A DNA stretch of 64,000 nucleotides. It comes from a bacterium. Lineage in GTDB: Bacteria; Bdellovibrionota_C; UBA2361; RFPC01. Within the stretch, counting starts at the first letter, position 1. Each line of letters opens with the position of its first letter. The notes beneath the pieces were generated by a model that made no database searches, had not been told where the DNA came from, and saw only the letters and a list, made by a program, of their open reading frames with translations. The DNA lies in NCBI GenBank assembly GCA_030428205.1, contig JAUIBK010000013.1, positions 17,381 through 81,380 of the forward strand, written 5' to 3'. Below, one piece after another: positions 53,335 to 61,061 of this stretch. A program made the position numbers and the translations under genes.

Positions 53335-53464
53335 AAAAGAGAGAGGCTCTCCTGTGACTTGCGAATTGAGAATAGTTAGAGCAAGATGATTCTCTATGAT
53401 TCATCTGAGATGCACAAGAAACCCGCTCACTTGGCTTCCCACCCTATTTCGTTGAGAAGCAGTT

Positions 53465-54901
53465 ATGTTGAAAAACATTGTTACAGCTGCTTTTTTCTGC
53501 GCTTTTACTGCATGCTCGGTCGGTCCTGATTACGTTCCCCCAGCAGTAAAGTTACCAAAGGCATGGGTACGCACATTTGAGCAGCAGACCACGCCACCAG
53601 ACAGTAGTTTTACTGACTACTGGACACGTCTCGAGGATCCCACGCTCAATGTGCTGGTTGCTAAAGCCCAAAAGGATAATCTTTCTCTCCAGGGAGCTTT
53701 GCTACGTATTGAAGAACTCCTCGCTCTCTATAGAGTTGAACGATCTCAATTCTTGCCAGATCTGGATCTGACTGCGAATCTCAGCAAGCGACGTCGAAGC
53801 GAAAGTGTTGCATCTGCACTCTCTGATCCAAATAATGATCTCTTTGCTTTGGGTGGGGCGATATCATGGGAAATCGATCTTCTCGGACGAGTGAGAAGGC
53901 TCACCGAATCGGCGAGTGCTCAAGCGGATGCGTCAGTAGAAGCATACCGTGGTACAATGGTTACCTTACTCGCTCAACTTGCTCAATCTTATGTTCGGTA
54001 CCGTGTGAGGCAGGCCGAGGTTCAGTTAACAGAGAAAAATATTAAAGCGCAGCGAGAGAGTCTAGCCGTGGCGCAAGATCGTTTCCGAGCTGGAGTTGCT
54101 CCGGAGCTTGACGTACGCCAGGCAGAGTCTAACCTTGGACAAACGGAAGCTACTCTTCCAGTTGTTCGAATTCAACTTGCGCAGGAGAGGAATGCGCTTG
54201 CAGTTCTGCTTGGTGGATACCCAGAGGATGTACAGCCTTTGTTACTTTCCCAGCAGCCCATTCCTCAAATCCCCTCGTTTGAGATTGAGTCTTTGCCAGT
54301 CAATGTGATTCGACAGCGTCCTGATATTCGACAAGCAGAGAGACGTCTTGCAGCACAACACGCTCTCATAGGGGCTACCGAGGCGGAGTTGTATCCTATT
54401 GTATCTCTACCAGGCCAGTTTTCTTTTGAGGCTCTGAATACTCTCGAAGATGCAGTGAGGAGCAATAGTCTCGCGTACTCAATCGGTCCAAGTGTGCGGT
54501 GGAACTTCTTAGACTTTGGGGCTACGAGGGGAAAAATTGCAGCTGCAGACTTAAGAACTCAGCAGTTAGCGTCTGAATATCGGTCGGCTGTTCTTCAGGC
54601 TGTTCGCGAGGTAGAAGATGCTATCGTAGTTTTAAGAGAGCAAAAAATTCGTGCGGCTTCCTTGCATACTTCGGTTGATTCAAGTCGTAAAGCTACTGAG
54701 CTGGTAAAGTCACTTTATGTTTCTGGCCTAACTGACTTTCAAAATGTTCTTGATAGTGAGCGTAGACTCTTTGAATTAGAGTTCGATCTAGCAGAGACGA
54801 GAGGATTTGTTGTTGATGCTTATATTTCTCTTTTTCGCTCTCTTGGGGGAGGCTGGCAATATTATCCGGACTCTCTTGACTCCGATAGCTCGTTGAACTA
54901 A
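53465..54901 (+). CDS. Outer-membrane efflux channel lipoprotein (TolC/NodT family)
   Basis: 478 residues. Lipoprotein signal MLKNIVTAAFFCAFTAC followed by SVGPDYVPPAVKLPKAW, the usual NodT start. Two TolC repeats with long helical barrels are visible (SWEIDLLGRVRRLTESASAQADASVEAYRGT; RWNFLDFGATRGKIAAADLRTQQL). Third component of the RND set, transcribed away from the other two. Confidence 0.93.
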   Translation: MLKNIVTAAFFCAFTACSVGPDYVPPAVKLPKAWVRTFEQQTTPPDSSFTDYWTRLEDPTLNVLVAKAQKDNLSLQGALLRIEELLALYRVERSQFLPDLDLTANLSKRRRSESVASALSDPNNDLFALGGAISWEIDLLGRVRRLTESASAQADASVEAYRGTMVTLLAQLAQSYVRYRVRQAEVQLTEKNIKAQRESLAVAQDRFRAGVAPELDVRQAESNLGQTEATLPVVRIQLAQERNALAVLLGGYPEDVQPLLLSQQPIPQIPSFEIESLPVNVIRQRPDIRQAERRLAAQHALIGATEAELYPIVSLPGQFSFEALNTLEDAVRSNSLAYSIGPSVRWNFLDFGATRGKIAAADLRTQQLASEYRSAVLQAVREVEDAIVVLREQKIRAASLHTSVDSSRKATELVKSLYVSGLTDFQNVLDSERRLFELEFDLAETRGFVVDAYISLFRSLGGGWQYYPDSLDSDSSLN

Positions 54902-54915
54902 TGGGCGTTTCCCAC

Positions 54916-55110
54916 ATATCGAACTTCTGTCACAAGGTTTACTCCATAGCTATCATCAAACTACGCAGCCCTGTCGCACTTTAGGCTTATTGCCTCATAG
55001 AAACTTCTTTTAGATACATCTAGATCAAGTACTCAGATAGACATCTCTGCTAATTCAACTTGAGGGAGAGCTTTTTGTGCTTCGAGAGAGAATAGATTGC
55101 CCTCTTGGTA
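54916..55110 (-). pseudogene. Decayed 3' fragment of a GNAT gene
   Basis: These about 195 bases align almost throughout with 57243-57440, the 3' part of the intact GNAT gene, for example GAACTTCTGTCACAAG, TATCATCAAACT and TCAAGTAC shared in register. It has a 2-bp deletion near its end and an in-frame TAG where the intact gene has CAG. The 5' half of the gene is missing or unrecognisable. Same orientation as the intact copy, on the other side of cobW-feoA. Confidence 0.85.
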
Positions 55111-55193
55111 AAGAATGCAGCTCGTCTCTTATTGCAATAAACTTGCAGTAGTGATAGATCACCCTCAGCAGTATTTTTTAATGGAACCCCCTT

Positions 55194-56768
55194 ATGACAC
55201 TTGAAGTACATGATCGTCAGGCCGAGAACCCATCAATTGAGCAAACTCGCTTTGTCCTTATTGCGGGACCGTTGGGCGCAGGAAAAACTACTTTTATCAA
55301 TAGTTTACTTGATCAGCACGACGACAGGCTTGGAAGTGTTGCTGTTATTGTTAATGATTTTGGTGCAGAAAATATTGATGCTACACGGATCCGGGCTGAT
55401 GCTATTAGAGGCTTGAGCCACGAGTGCGTTTGTTGTGGAAGCTGGCGAGAGTTCGGGGATACGCTTGTTGAGTTAAATGGAGACTATCATACGGTCATTA
55501 TTGAGCCTACAGGCGTTGCTGATCCAAAACGTATTCATGGCGTAGCAAGAGATAAGGGTATCACACTTCACACTATAGCAGTAACCGATGCGCGTAACCT
55601 CGAGCACAATGATTCGCTTGGGTTACAGGGGCCAGCAATTGAGGTTGCCGATCAAGTTGTTGTCTCTCGCTTAAACGATGGAGAGTTTGGTGAGTTAGAA
55701 ATCCCTAGCGATGTCGAAGAATATATTACTGAGATAAGGCGGGATCTATCGCCTGTTGCTTTAAGCTCCGACCAAGTACCTGCTGGAGTTCTTGATACTC
55801 TCCTTTCAGATAGCCACATAGAGCGTGGTGTTGAAACAGAGCACCGTCACGGTGAGCATGGACCAGGACACGCATTTGCACGCCTGACCCTGAATCTGCA
55901 CCCTGAAGTTACCAGGGATGAGATAGCTATAGCGCTTCGTGAGTTTTCAGGGCCTCTTGAGCGTGCAAAGGGGGTAGCATCTGATGGCGCCTTTGATTTT
56001 GTAAATGGTGAGTTTAGCTCATTTGATCATGAAACAGGCTCGAGCCGCGCAAGCCTTAAGATGATTCTTATTTCATCTGATCTTGAGATGAGCTTTTCGA
56101 ATTTTATTGCAATCGGACTTCCCCCTGCCCCGGAGCTCAGTGATATACACAATCTCGCTAAGCTTTACCCAGATGTGAACCAGGTAGTACGCAATGGAGA
56201 GAAGCTTCTTCCTCACTTTGAAGAGGCAGATGCTGCTTATGCCAGAATGTGGGCTATTCGAGAAGTGAGTGACGAGATCCCAAGCATTACTCAAAGAGAA
56301 GCTTTTCATGAGAAATGGAAGCTTGCTCTAGCTAAATACCTAAACTACAGAGTTGAAGTTGTTGATGCCATGTCTAGGGGGGAAGATCTTGGCGCTGAGA
56401 ATGAATCGCAGCGACCATATCTCAATAAAGAAATAGGTCTTCTCCTTGCTTGGCATGCCCTGAACTACGCAGATGACATTTCACCTGAGCAGCAGAGTGC
56501 TATCCTAGCCTGTCGACCTGCAGCCATGTTCTTTGAGGGATGCGCTTCTGCACAAGACCCATCGATTCTCGAAGGTCAAGAAGATCTCTCTGATGACGTT
56601 ATCTCTGGAATTGTTGAAGTAGCAAAATATGGACTGCAGTTTGAAGGTCTCAACAAAGAGCAGATGCTTAAACAGTTAGATGGCGCAGCCTCGGTAATGG
56701 GAGATCGCTGGGATAGGATACGTTTTGAGAGGATGGTTCAAGCAATAGCAGAGATTGACGAGAGTTAG
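55194..56768 (+). CDS. CobW/COG0523-type G3E GTPase with long C-terminal extension
   Basis: 524 residues. Walker A GPLGAGKTT (25-33), the metal site E-C-V-C-C (77-81), Walker B/switch VIIEPTGVADPKR. The guanine motif NKxD is not intact: VVVSRLNDGEFG stands in its place. A His-rich loop ETEHRHGEHGPGHAF (215-229) follows and could bind metal. Residues 330-524 form an extra helical domain not seen in short CobW proteins. The family inserts or supplies Zn, Co or Fe to clients. Followed by feoA after 69 bp. Confidence 0.85.
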   Translation: MTLEVHDRQAENPSIEQTRFVLIAGPLGAGKTTFINSLLDQHDDRLGSVAVIVNDFGAENIDATRIRADAIRGLSHECVCCGSWREFGDTLVELNGDYHTVIIEPTGVADPKRIHGVARDKGITLHTIAVTDARNLEHNDSLGLQGPAIEVADQVVVSRLNDGEFGELEIPSDVEEYITEIRRDLSPVALSSDQVPAGVLDTLLSDSHIERGVETEHRHGEHGPGHAFARLTLNLHPEVTRDEIAIALREFSGPLERAKGVASDGAFDFVNGEFSSFDHETGSSRASLKMILISSDLEMSFSNFIAIGLPPAPELSDIHNLAKLYPDVNQVVRNGEKLLPHFEEADAAYARMWAIREVSDEIPSITQREAFHEKWKLALAKYLNYRVEVVDAMSRGEDLGAENESQRPYLNKEIGLLLAWHALNYADDISPEQQSAILACRPAAMFFEGCASAQDPSILEGQEDLSDDVISGIVEVAKYGLQFEGLNKEQMLKQLDGAASVMGDRWDRIRFERMVQAIAEIDES

Positions 56769-56837
56769 GTTTATTCTCTGCTCCTTATTGGATAGGTTCT
56801 TGTGGATCTGGTACACTCTGTGGGTAGGAGTCGCAAT

Positions 56838-57170
56838 ATGTTTACAGGTCCCCGTGCCAGCACTGCCCGCTCTTCTGTGACTGAAGCCGGTGTCGGTGAG
56901 CATTCTTTGAATATGTCTTCACCTCAAATAGAGCGTATTATTCCTCTTTCGGATTTGTCGAAGAATATTCCAGCGAAGATCCATGCATTGAATGGTGATA
57001 AAGACCAGATGGACCTTCTCTCAGCGATGGGGCTTTCCGTTGGCTCAACTATTGAAGTCAAAAGAAAGGGAGATCCGACCATTGTTGTGAGAGGAGCGAC
57101 TCGAATTGGTGTTATGCGAGCTCTTGCCAAGTTGATTGATGTATCGGTATGTGACGAACCTTCGCGGTGA
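56838..57170 (+). CDS. feoA: FeoA-domain protein
   Basis: 110 residues from the ATG at 56838, preceded by TAGGAG seven bases upstream; a GTG at 56802 is weaker. Residues 36-105 form the SH3-like FeoA domain: IIPLSDLSKNIPAKIHAL, MDLLSAMGLSVGSTIEVKRKGDPTIVV, GATRIGVMRALAKLIDV. FeoA assists ferrous-iron uptake by FeoB, which is not encoded here. The N-terminal 35 residues are an unconserved extension. Confidence 0.8.
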   Translation: MFTGPRASTARSSVTEAGVGEHSLNMSSPQIERIIPLSDLSKNIPAKIHALNGDKDQMDLLSAMGLSVGSTIEVKRKGDPTIVVRGATRIGVMRALAKLIDVSVCDEPSR

Positions 57171-57195
57171 AGTTTTTAAGAGAGCTTGTCGTGGC

Positions 57196-57750
57196 CTATG
57201 TATGAGTTGTTACTGCACGCGGAGTGCCATGAACTTGAATTTCTCCAATATACCGAACTTCTGTCACAAGATTCACTCCATAACTATCATCAAACTGCGC
57301 AGCGCCGTCACACTTAAGACCCATTGCTTCATAAAAACTTCTTGCAGAGACGTCTGTATCAAGTACCCAGAGAGCCATCTCTTTAAAACCCACTTCGGTC
57401 AGAGCTTTTCGTGCTTCAAGAAAAAGGGTTCGGCCGTGTCCTGTGCATTGGTTTGAAGTGTCAACGTAGAGTGCTTTGAGTTCTCCGGTAGTACTTGGAT
57501 CTAAATCATCATCTCGGCAGGCACCGCAACTCATTACCCCTACAGGCTCTCCATTATCTTCAAGGATTTTGGTGATGTTCTTTTCGTGTGAGATGATCTC
57601 TTCCCACGCTGATGTTCGCTCCTCTACGGAGAGAGAGTCCAGATAAGATTGATCTATAAGGCCAGCATAGAGAGTTTTCCACGTACTTACTTGGGCTTGA
57701 GCGATGTATGAGGCATCGCTTTTTTGAGCTGCTCGAATGTGTGTCATCAA
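57196..57750 (-). CDS. GNAT-family N-acetyltransferase
   Basis: 184 residues. The acetyl-CoA motif is LYVDTSNQCTGHGRTLFLEA (motif A: Q-x3-G-x-G-[RK]), followed by MALWVLDTDVSARSFYEAMGLKCDGA. A Cys-rich turn MSCGACRDDD precedes strand 4. The start overlaps the TRL-lipoprotein gene end by four bases, placing it last in a minus-strand unit with the TRL and heme-oxygenase genes. A decayed copy of its 3' end lies at 54916. Confidence 0.88.
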   Translation of the reverse strand: MMTHIRAAQKSDASYIAQAQVSTWKTLYAGLIDQSYLDSLSVEERTSAWEEIISHEKNITKILEDNGEPVGVMSCGACRDDDLDPSTTGELKALYVDTSNQCTGHGRTLFLEARKALTEVGFKEMALWVLDTDVSARSFYEAMGLKCDGAAQFDDSYGVNLVTEVRYIGEIQVHGTPRAVTTHT

Positions 57751-58094
57751 GAGTTCTCCTGTTCCAATTCTGCTTGACTTTGTTCGCCGTAGACCACAAT
57801 GGAATCACTTCCCCAGATTCCACCGAGTACGCTAAAGACCTTTCGGTCACAGTAGTGAATCTGAGTGATCCCTTCTCGAGTAGCGGCATCTGCAATCGCA
57901 TTTGAGCTCCACAGTGTCCGTGCGCCAGGAATACGTGGAATGCTTATTGATTTAAGGCCAGAACTCCCTGAGGAACTGCTGACTGGGGTGTCCTCCATAT
58001 CAAGGCAGTATGGTTCTGTCGTATTGGTATAGATCCAACCACGCACGCACCCTGAAAAGAGGAGGCAAAGACAAAGAAGGAGCTGTTTACTCAC
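57747..58094 (-). CDS. TRL-like lipoprotein, second paralog
   Basis: 115 residues from the GTG at 58092-58094, which overlaps the upstream gene's stop (GGTGAGTAA) and gives a clean lipoprotein signal SKQLLLCLCLLFSGC. An upstream ATG at 58130 is in frame but leaves the signal buried. The domain matches TRL family order: Y-T-N-T-T-x-P-Y near the start, AIADAATREGITQIHYCDRK and the closing GSDSIVVYGE. Function of TRL proteins is unknown. Coupled to both neighbours. Confidence 0.7.
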   Translation of the reverse strand: MSKQLLLCLCLLFSGCVRGWIYTNTTEPYCLDMEDTPVSSSSGSSGLKSISIPRIPGARTLWSSNAIADAATREGITQIHYCDRKVFSVLGGIWGSDSIVVYGEQSQAELEQENS

Positions 58095-58380
58095 CGTACG
58101 CAATGGTTGTCCGAGTTGAATAGAGTCCAAAAAGATAGAGTTCGTACCCTGAGTCTAAATGGGTAATCTTCTCAATCCCACCTGCGCGTGCTGCTGCCGA
58201 AGCACCTGCGTCTCCCCAAGCATACAGCCACAAGATGGAGTGAGCTTTGGACTCTCCGCGCTTAGGCCCCAGAACGGTGTTGTTCACATTCTTATCGAGG
58301 GGGGTCTTGATGTCCATATACACACACGAGGTGAGTAGAGGGAGCAAGAACAGAAGGGATAAAATGATTCGAGTTTTCAC
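58087..58380 (-). CDS. TRL-like lipoprotein, first paralog
   Basis: 97 residues with a lipoprotein signal (IILSLLFLLPLLTSC). Family pattern: YMDIKTPLD, then SILWLYAWGDAGASAAARAGGIEKITHLDSGYELYLFGLYSTRTTIAYGE, where W-G-D-A and the terminal T-[TI]-x-x-YGE are typical of TRL. Starts nine bases after the heme-oxygenase stop and is followed by its paralog. Confidence 0.75.
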   Translation of the reverse strand: MKTRIILSLLFLLPLLTSCVYMDIKTPLDKNVNNTVLGPKRGESKAHSILWLYAWGDAGASAAARAGGIEKITHLDSGYELYLFGLYSTRTTIAYGE

Positions 58381-58388
58381 AAAAGCAC

Positions 58389-59084
58389 CTACTTTGTTTC
58401 AGCGTCATTTCCGGGAATTACCCCCGCTTTTTCAAACCAAGAGCTAAAGGCGGCAAAAGTTTCATTGGCACCTCGTACTGCTTCTTGTCGGGCTGCATCA
58501 TCTGGAACAAGAGCTTCAAGCGCCGGTGCAAAAGTGTTGTTGAACCGCTCACGAGCATCTGGAAAGTCACCGTATGCTTTAAGGAATCGAAAATTCTCAG
58601 GTGGTAATCCAGTGGCTCTTTGTACCATTGCAGCTACTACGGGGCCGCCAATACTTGAGCCTTCAAGAACATAGAGTATCCCAGCAGCGTAAGCAGTAGA
58701 CTGAGGAGTCGGGACCTCGGGTTTTTTGATTGCGTGAATATCTTCAACTGAGAGGCCGAGCGAGATAAGATCTTCAACAAGTAAATGTGTCTTTTCCATC
58801 TCTTGAAGTGAGAGGGGCGAGTCGACGAAGAGTGCTCGGCCCGCATCGCTTCGATGAACAGCATCCTCTATAGCACAAACGATGCCGTAGTGAGCCACCA
58901 TGAGATTGCTGTAGGATTGCTTTGCTACTTCTGGATCTTCACCACGCTTAAAGACTTTAGACGTTTTTCTATCAAGTGCATCATGAGCTTCGGTAGTTGC
59001 TTGTTTTAAGAAAACACGAACTGACACCTCCTGAGAAGGAGAGCCGCTGCGATCTGGCTCTGGGCTTACGGGTTGTGCGTGCAT
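58389..59084 (-). CDS. Biliverdin-producing heme oxygenase
   Basis: 231 residues from the ATG at 59082-59084 with AGGAGG upstream. The proximal heme ligand is probably His34 in FLKQATTEAHDALDRK. The distal-helix Gly motif is YVLEGSSIGGPVVAAM. Length and pattern match bacterial heme oxygenases of the BphO/HmuO type, which open heme to biliverdin, CO and iron. Two TRL lipoproteins and a GNAT follow at once. No bacteriophytochrome is adjacent. Confidence 0.85.
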   Translation of the reverse strand: MHAQPVSPEPDRSGSPSQEVSVRVFLKQATTEAHDALDRKTSKVFKRGEDPEVAKQSYSNLMVAHYGIVCAIEDAVHRSDAGRALFVDSPLSLQEMEKTHLLVEDLISLGLSVEDIHAIKKPEVPTPQSTAYAAGILYVLEGSSIGGPVVAAMVQRATGLPPENFRFLKAYGDFPDARERFNNTFAPALEALVPDDAARQEAVRGANETFAAFSSWFEKAGVIPGNDAETK

Positions 59085-59246
59085 CACTACCTCCTTGTGT
59101 GAATGCAAATGAGTAATGAGAAAGAAAAGAGGATGCTTCTATTGGGAAGACATCAACTTTTGATATTGAACATTGCTAGGTATATCAAGCAAGTCTTGGG
59201 CAGATCAAGTTGTATGGTAGGTTAACAAGTTTAAAAAGTGAAAAAA

Positions 59247-60071
59247 CTAATTGTCTTGAACAAACCACCGGCCAACTTTCTTTGCCGCGCGAGTTAAGAG
59301 AGGAGCTTGGTGAGCTTTTACAATATCTGGAATCTCCTGTTTGTAGATATCTTGTTGCCAATGCCCCACGGCCCGGAAGGTATTATTTGCAGAGCGAACA
59401 GCTTCTTTAATGGCGTCAGGATCTTGAGTGAATTCATCTGAGCCCTTGAGAAATTCAGTGAACACAGCTTGAGTTCCTTTGCCAAAGAGACCGTAGAACT
59501 GAATTCCGCTCGTGGCATCAATCTCGAGTGTGTCACGAACATTCTTCGCGATGATAAGGCCGCCCATTCGTGAGCCGATTCTGACATAGAGCCCACCAAT
59601 CGCTTCTGGGATGGTGCTAAACTCTGGAAGGGCCATCGTTGCCTCAAGGGGAGAGTGTCCAAGAGCAGCGAGATCTTCTGCGATAAGGTCTGATGCAAAA
59701 AGATGAGGTTCGGGAAGCTTTAACGCCGCTCGAGTTCGTTTTCCAAGTTCGCTTTTATCGAGAGCGTTTTCTAGAGCAAGTTCAAAGCCGTGTTGAGCTT
59801 TGAGCGCTGCGATGTAGACACGGTGGAACTGGTGTTGGCGCCGCTCGAGAACCTCTGGTGTTATATCACCTGAATCAACGAGCGCTTGCTTGGCAGGGTC
59901 AACTTTTCCAGCCAGGATTTGGTTGATAGCGTTTCCGTCTTCAACATCACTGTGTGCTGAACGAGTATCTTGTTTGAGCGAGGTTGTAAGGTCTTGCCTA
60001 ACATATCTCCCAGATGACGAGAGGTCTTCAGGACGAAACGCAGTTATTGCAGTTGTGCGGTGTTCAAACAT
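59247..60071 (-). CDS. Heme-oxygenase-like protein, divergent paralog
   Basis: 274 residues from the ATG at 60069-60071 preceded by AGGA; the frame is open further upstream but that part covers the small Cys-rich gene. Candidate His40 in SLKQDTRSAHSDVEDG, and the distal-helix motif GGLYVRIGSRMGGLIIAKNV, correspond to the neighbouring heme oxygenase. The usual L-E-G-S reads R-I-G-S here, so heme cleavage is not certain. The last 35 residues are basic. Confidence 0.7.
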   Translation of the reverse strand: MFEHRTTAITAFRPEDLSSSGRYVRQDLTTSLKQDTRSAHSDVEDGNAINQILAGKVDPAKQALVDSGDITPEVLERRQHQFHRVYIAALKAQHGFELALENALDKSELGKRTRAALKLPEPHLFASDLIAEDLAALGHSPLEATMALPEFSTIPEAIGGLYVRIGSRMGGLIIAKNVRDTLEIDATSGIQFYGLFGKGTQAVFTEFLKGSDEFTQDPDAIKEAVRSANNTFRAVGHWQQDIYKQEIPDIVKAHQAPLLTRAAKKVGRWFVQDN

Positions 60072-60166
60072 TTTAGGTAATCCTACAAAAAATCTCTTTA
60101 TCGAGAGCTTGAAATGTGTGGGATGAAAGAAAACCTTCAAGCCCACGGGTGTTGAGAATCCATCGT

Positions 60167-60334
60167 TTACTTCTTGGGATCGTCTCCGTTGGGAGGACTT
60201 ACCTGAGAGGCTGAGGTAGTGACCTGCACCTTGTTGGAAGGAGAGTTTGAGGTAGGGCATGTTTTGCCACACTTCGCACAGCTTCCATCAGCAGTTCGGT
60301 TCTTACAGCCAGACGATTTCGATTCGCGAGTCAT
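60167..60334 (-). CDS. 55-residue four-cysteine protein
   Basis: An ATG with AAGGAA upstream starts a frame encoding SGCKNRTADGSCAKCGKTCP in its first half and a Ser/Pro/Thr-rich tail. The cysteines are spaced C-x8-C-x2-C-x3-C, suited to zinc or an iron-sulfur cluster, and the last is in a Cys-Pro pair. It starts 12 bases after the upstream membrane-protein gene. No family recognised. Confidence 0.55.
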   Translation of the reverse strand: MTRESKSSGCKNRTADGSCAKCGKTCPTSNSPSNKVQVTTSASQVSPPNGDDPKK

Positions 60335-60346
60335 ACACAGTTCCTT

Positions 60347-60919
60347 TCACTTTGACTTCTTCCCATATCCAAGGGGGCAGCCGCCTGCCGAATCCGTTGT
60401 GAGAAAGAGCGCCACAAGCTTGGAGTGCTTGAGCGAGTTCTCCCAAATTCTTTTGCCAAGGGTATAGAGAAGAATGAGAAATACGATCCACGTCACTAGT
60501 ACAAGGCTAACGCCAAGATACCAGTGCCAACTAAACTCAGCTTGACCGAAAAACTCGAAGACGATCATCGTGACGATCACCGTCTTAAGAGCAATGGTCA
60601 TGCGGTTGAGAGTGTATGGTTCTGTCACCTTGGACATTTTCGCGATGAAAACGGAGCCAGGGGGACGGTGACCATCACGAACGACGAGCTGAAAGAGCCT
60701 GCCGCCAATGACAAGGAAGAAGCCGACAGAGAGCACCTCAAGGAGGTACCGCACAATGTCGGCGCGATCGAACGCGGTATAGTATCCGAACCATCCGAGG
60801 GCAAGAGCGAGAAGCCCCGTCCACCAGATTCGTCGGTACCGCCTATCTTGAAAGAAAACAGAATACATTCCGGTGACCACCATAAAGGCGCCACCGCCAG
60901 TCAGTACTGGACACGCCAT
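60347..60919 (-). CDS. Polytopic membrane protein with terminal Cys-Pro motifs
   Basis: 190 residues with about five membrane segments (GGGAFMVVTGMYSVFF; IWWTGLLALALGWFGYY; LLEVLSVGFFLVIGG; IALKTVIVTMIVFEFF; WYLGVSLVLVTWIVFLILLY). MACPVL begins the protein and SAGGCPLGYG ends it; both contain Cys-Pro as in heme-regulatory motifs. First gene of the minus-strand heme-oxygenase unit, with locally higher GC than its neighbours. Function unknown. Confidence 0.6.
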   Translation of the reverse strand: MACPVLTGGGAFMVVTGMYSVFFQDRRYRRIWWTGLLALALGWFGYYTAFDRADIVRYLLEVLSVGFFLVIGGRLFQLVVRDGHRPPGSVFIAKMSKVTEPYTLNRMTIALKTVIVTMIVFEFFGQAEFSWHWYLGVSLVLVTWIVFLILLYTLGKRIWENSLKHSKLVALFLTTDSAGGCPLGYGKKSK

Positions 60920-60969
60920 AGTTAACCTCCTAAGCGCCTTTCATGGGGACTTGGAAACCTTCGAGATGA

Positions 60970-61024
60970 ACCGTTCATCCCGCGAGGAAAAAAGAGATCT
61001 CTCCTTTCCTCGCGGAAACGGTTA
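60970..61024. terminator. GC-rich hairpin
   Basis: CCGCGAGGAAA (60980-60990) pairs with TTTCCTCGCGG (61005-61015), flanked by a second pair AACCGTT / AACGGTT. It lies just after the stop of the VirD4-like ATPase gene and upstream of the membrane-protein gene. Confidence 0.6.
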
Positions 61025-61061
61025 AACGCTACTACTCTTACCCAATTGTTCTCCTCTCTCG

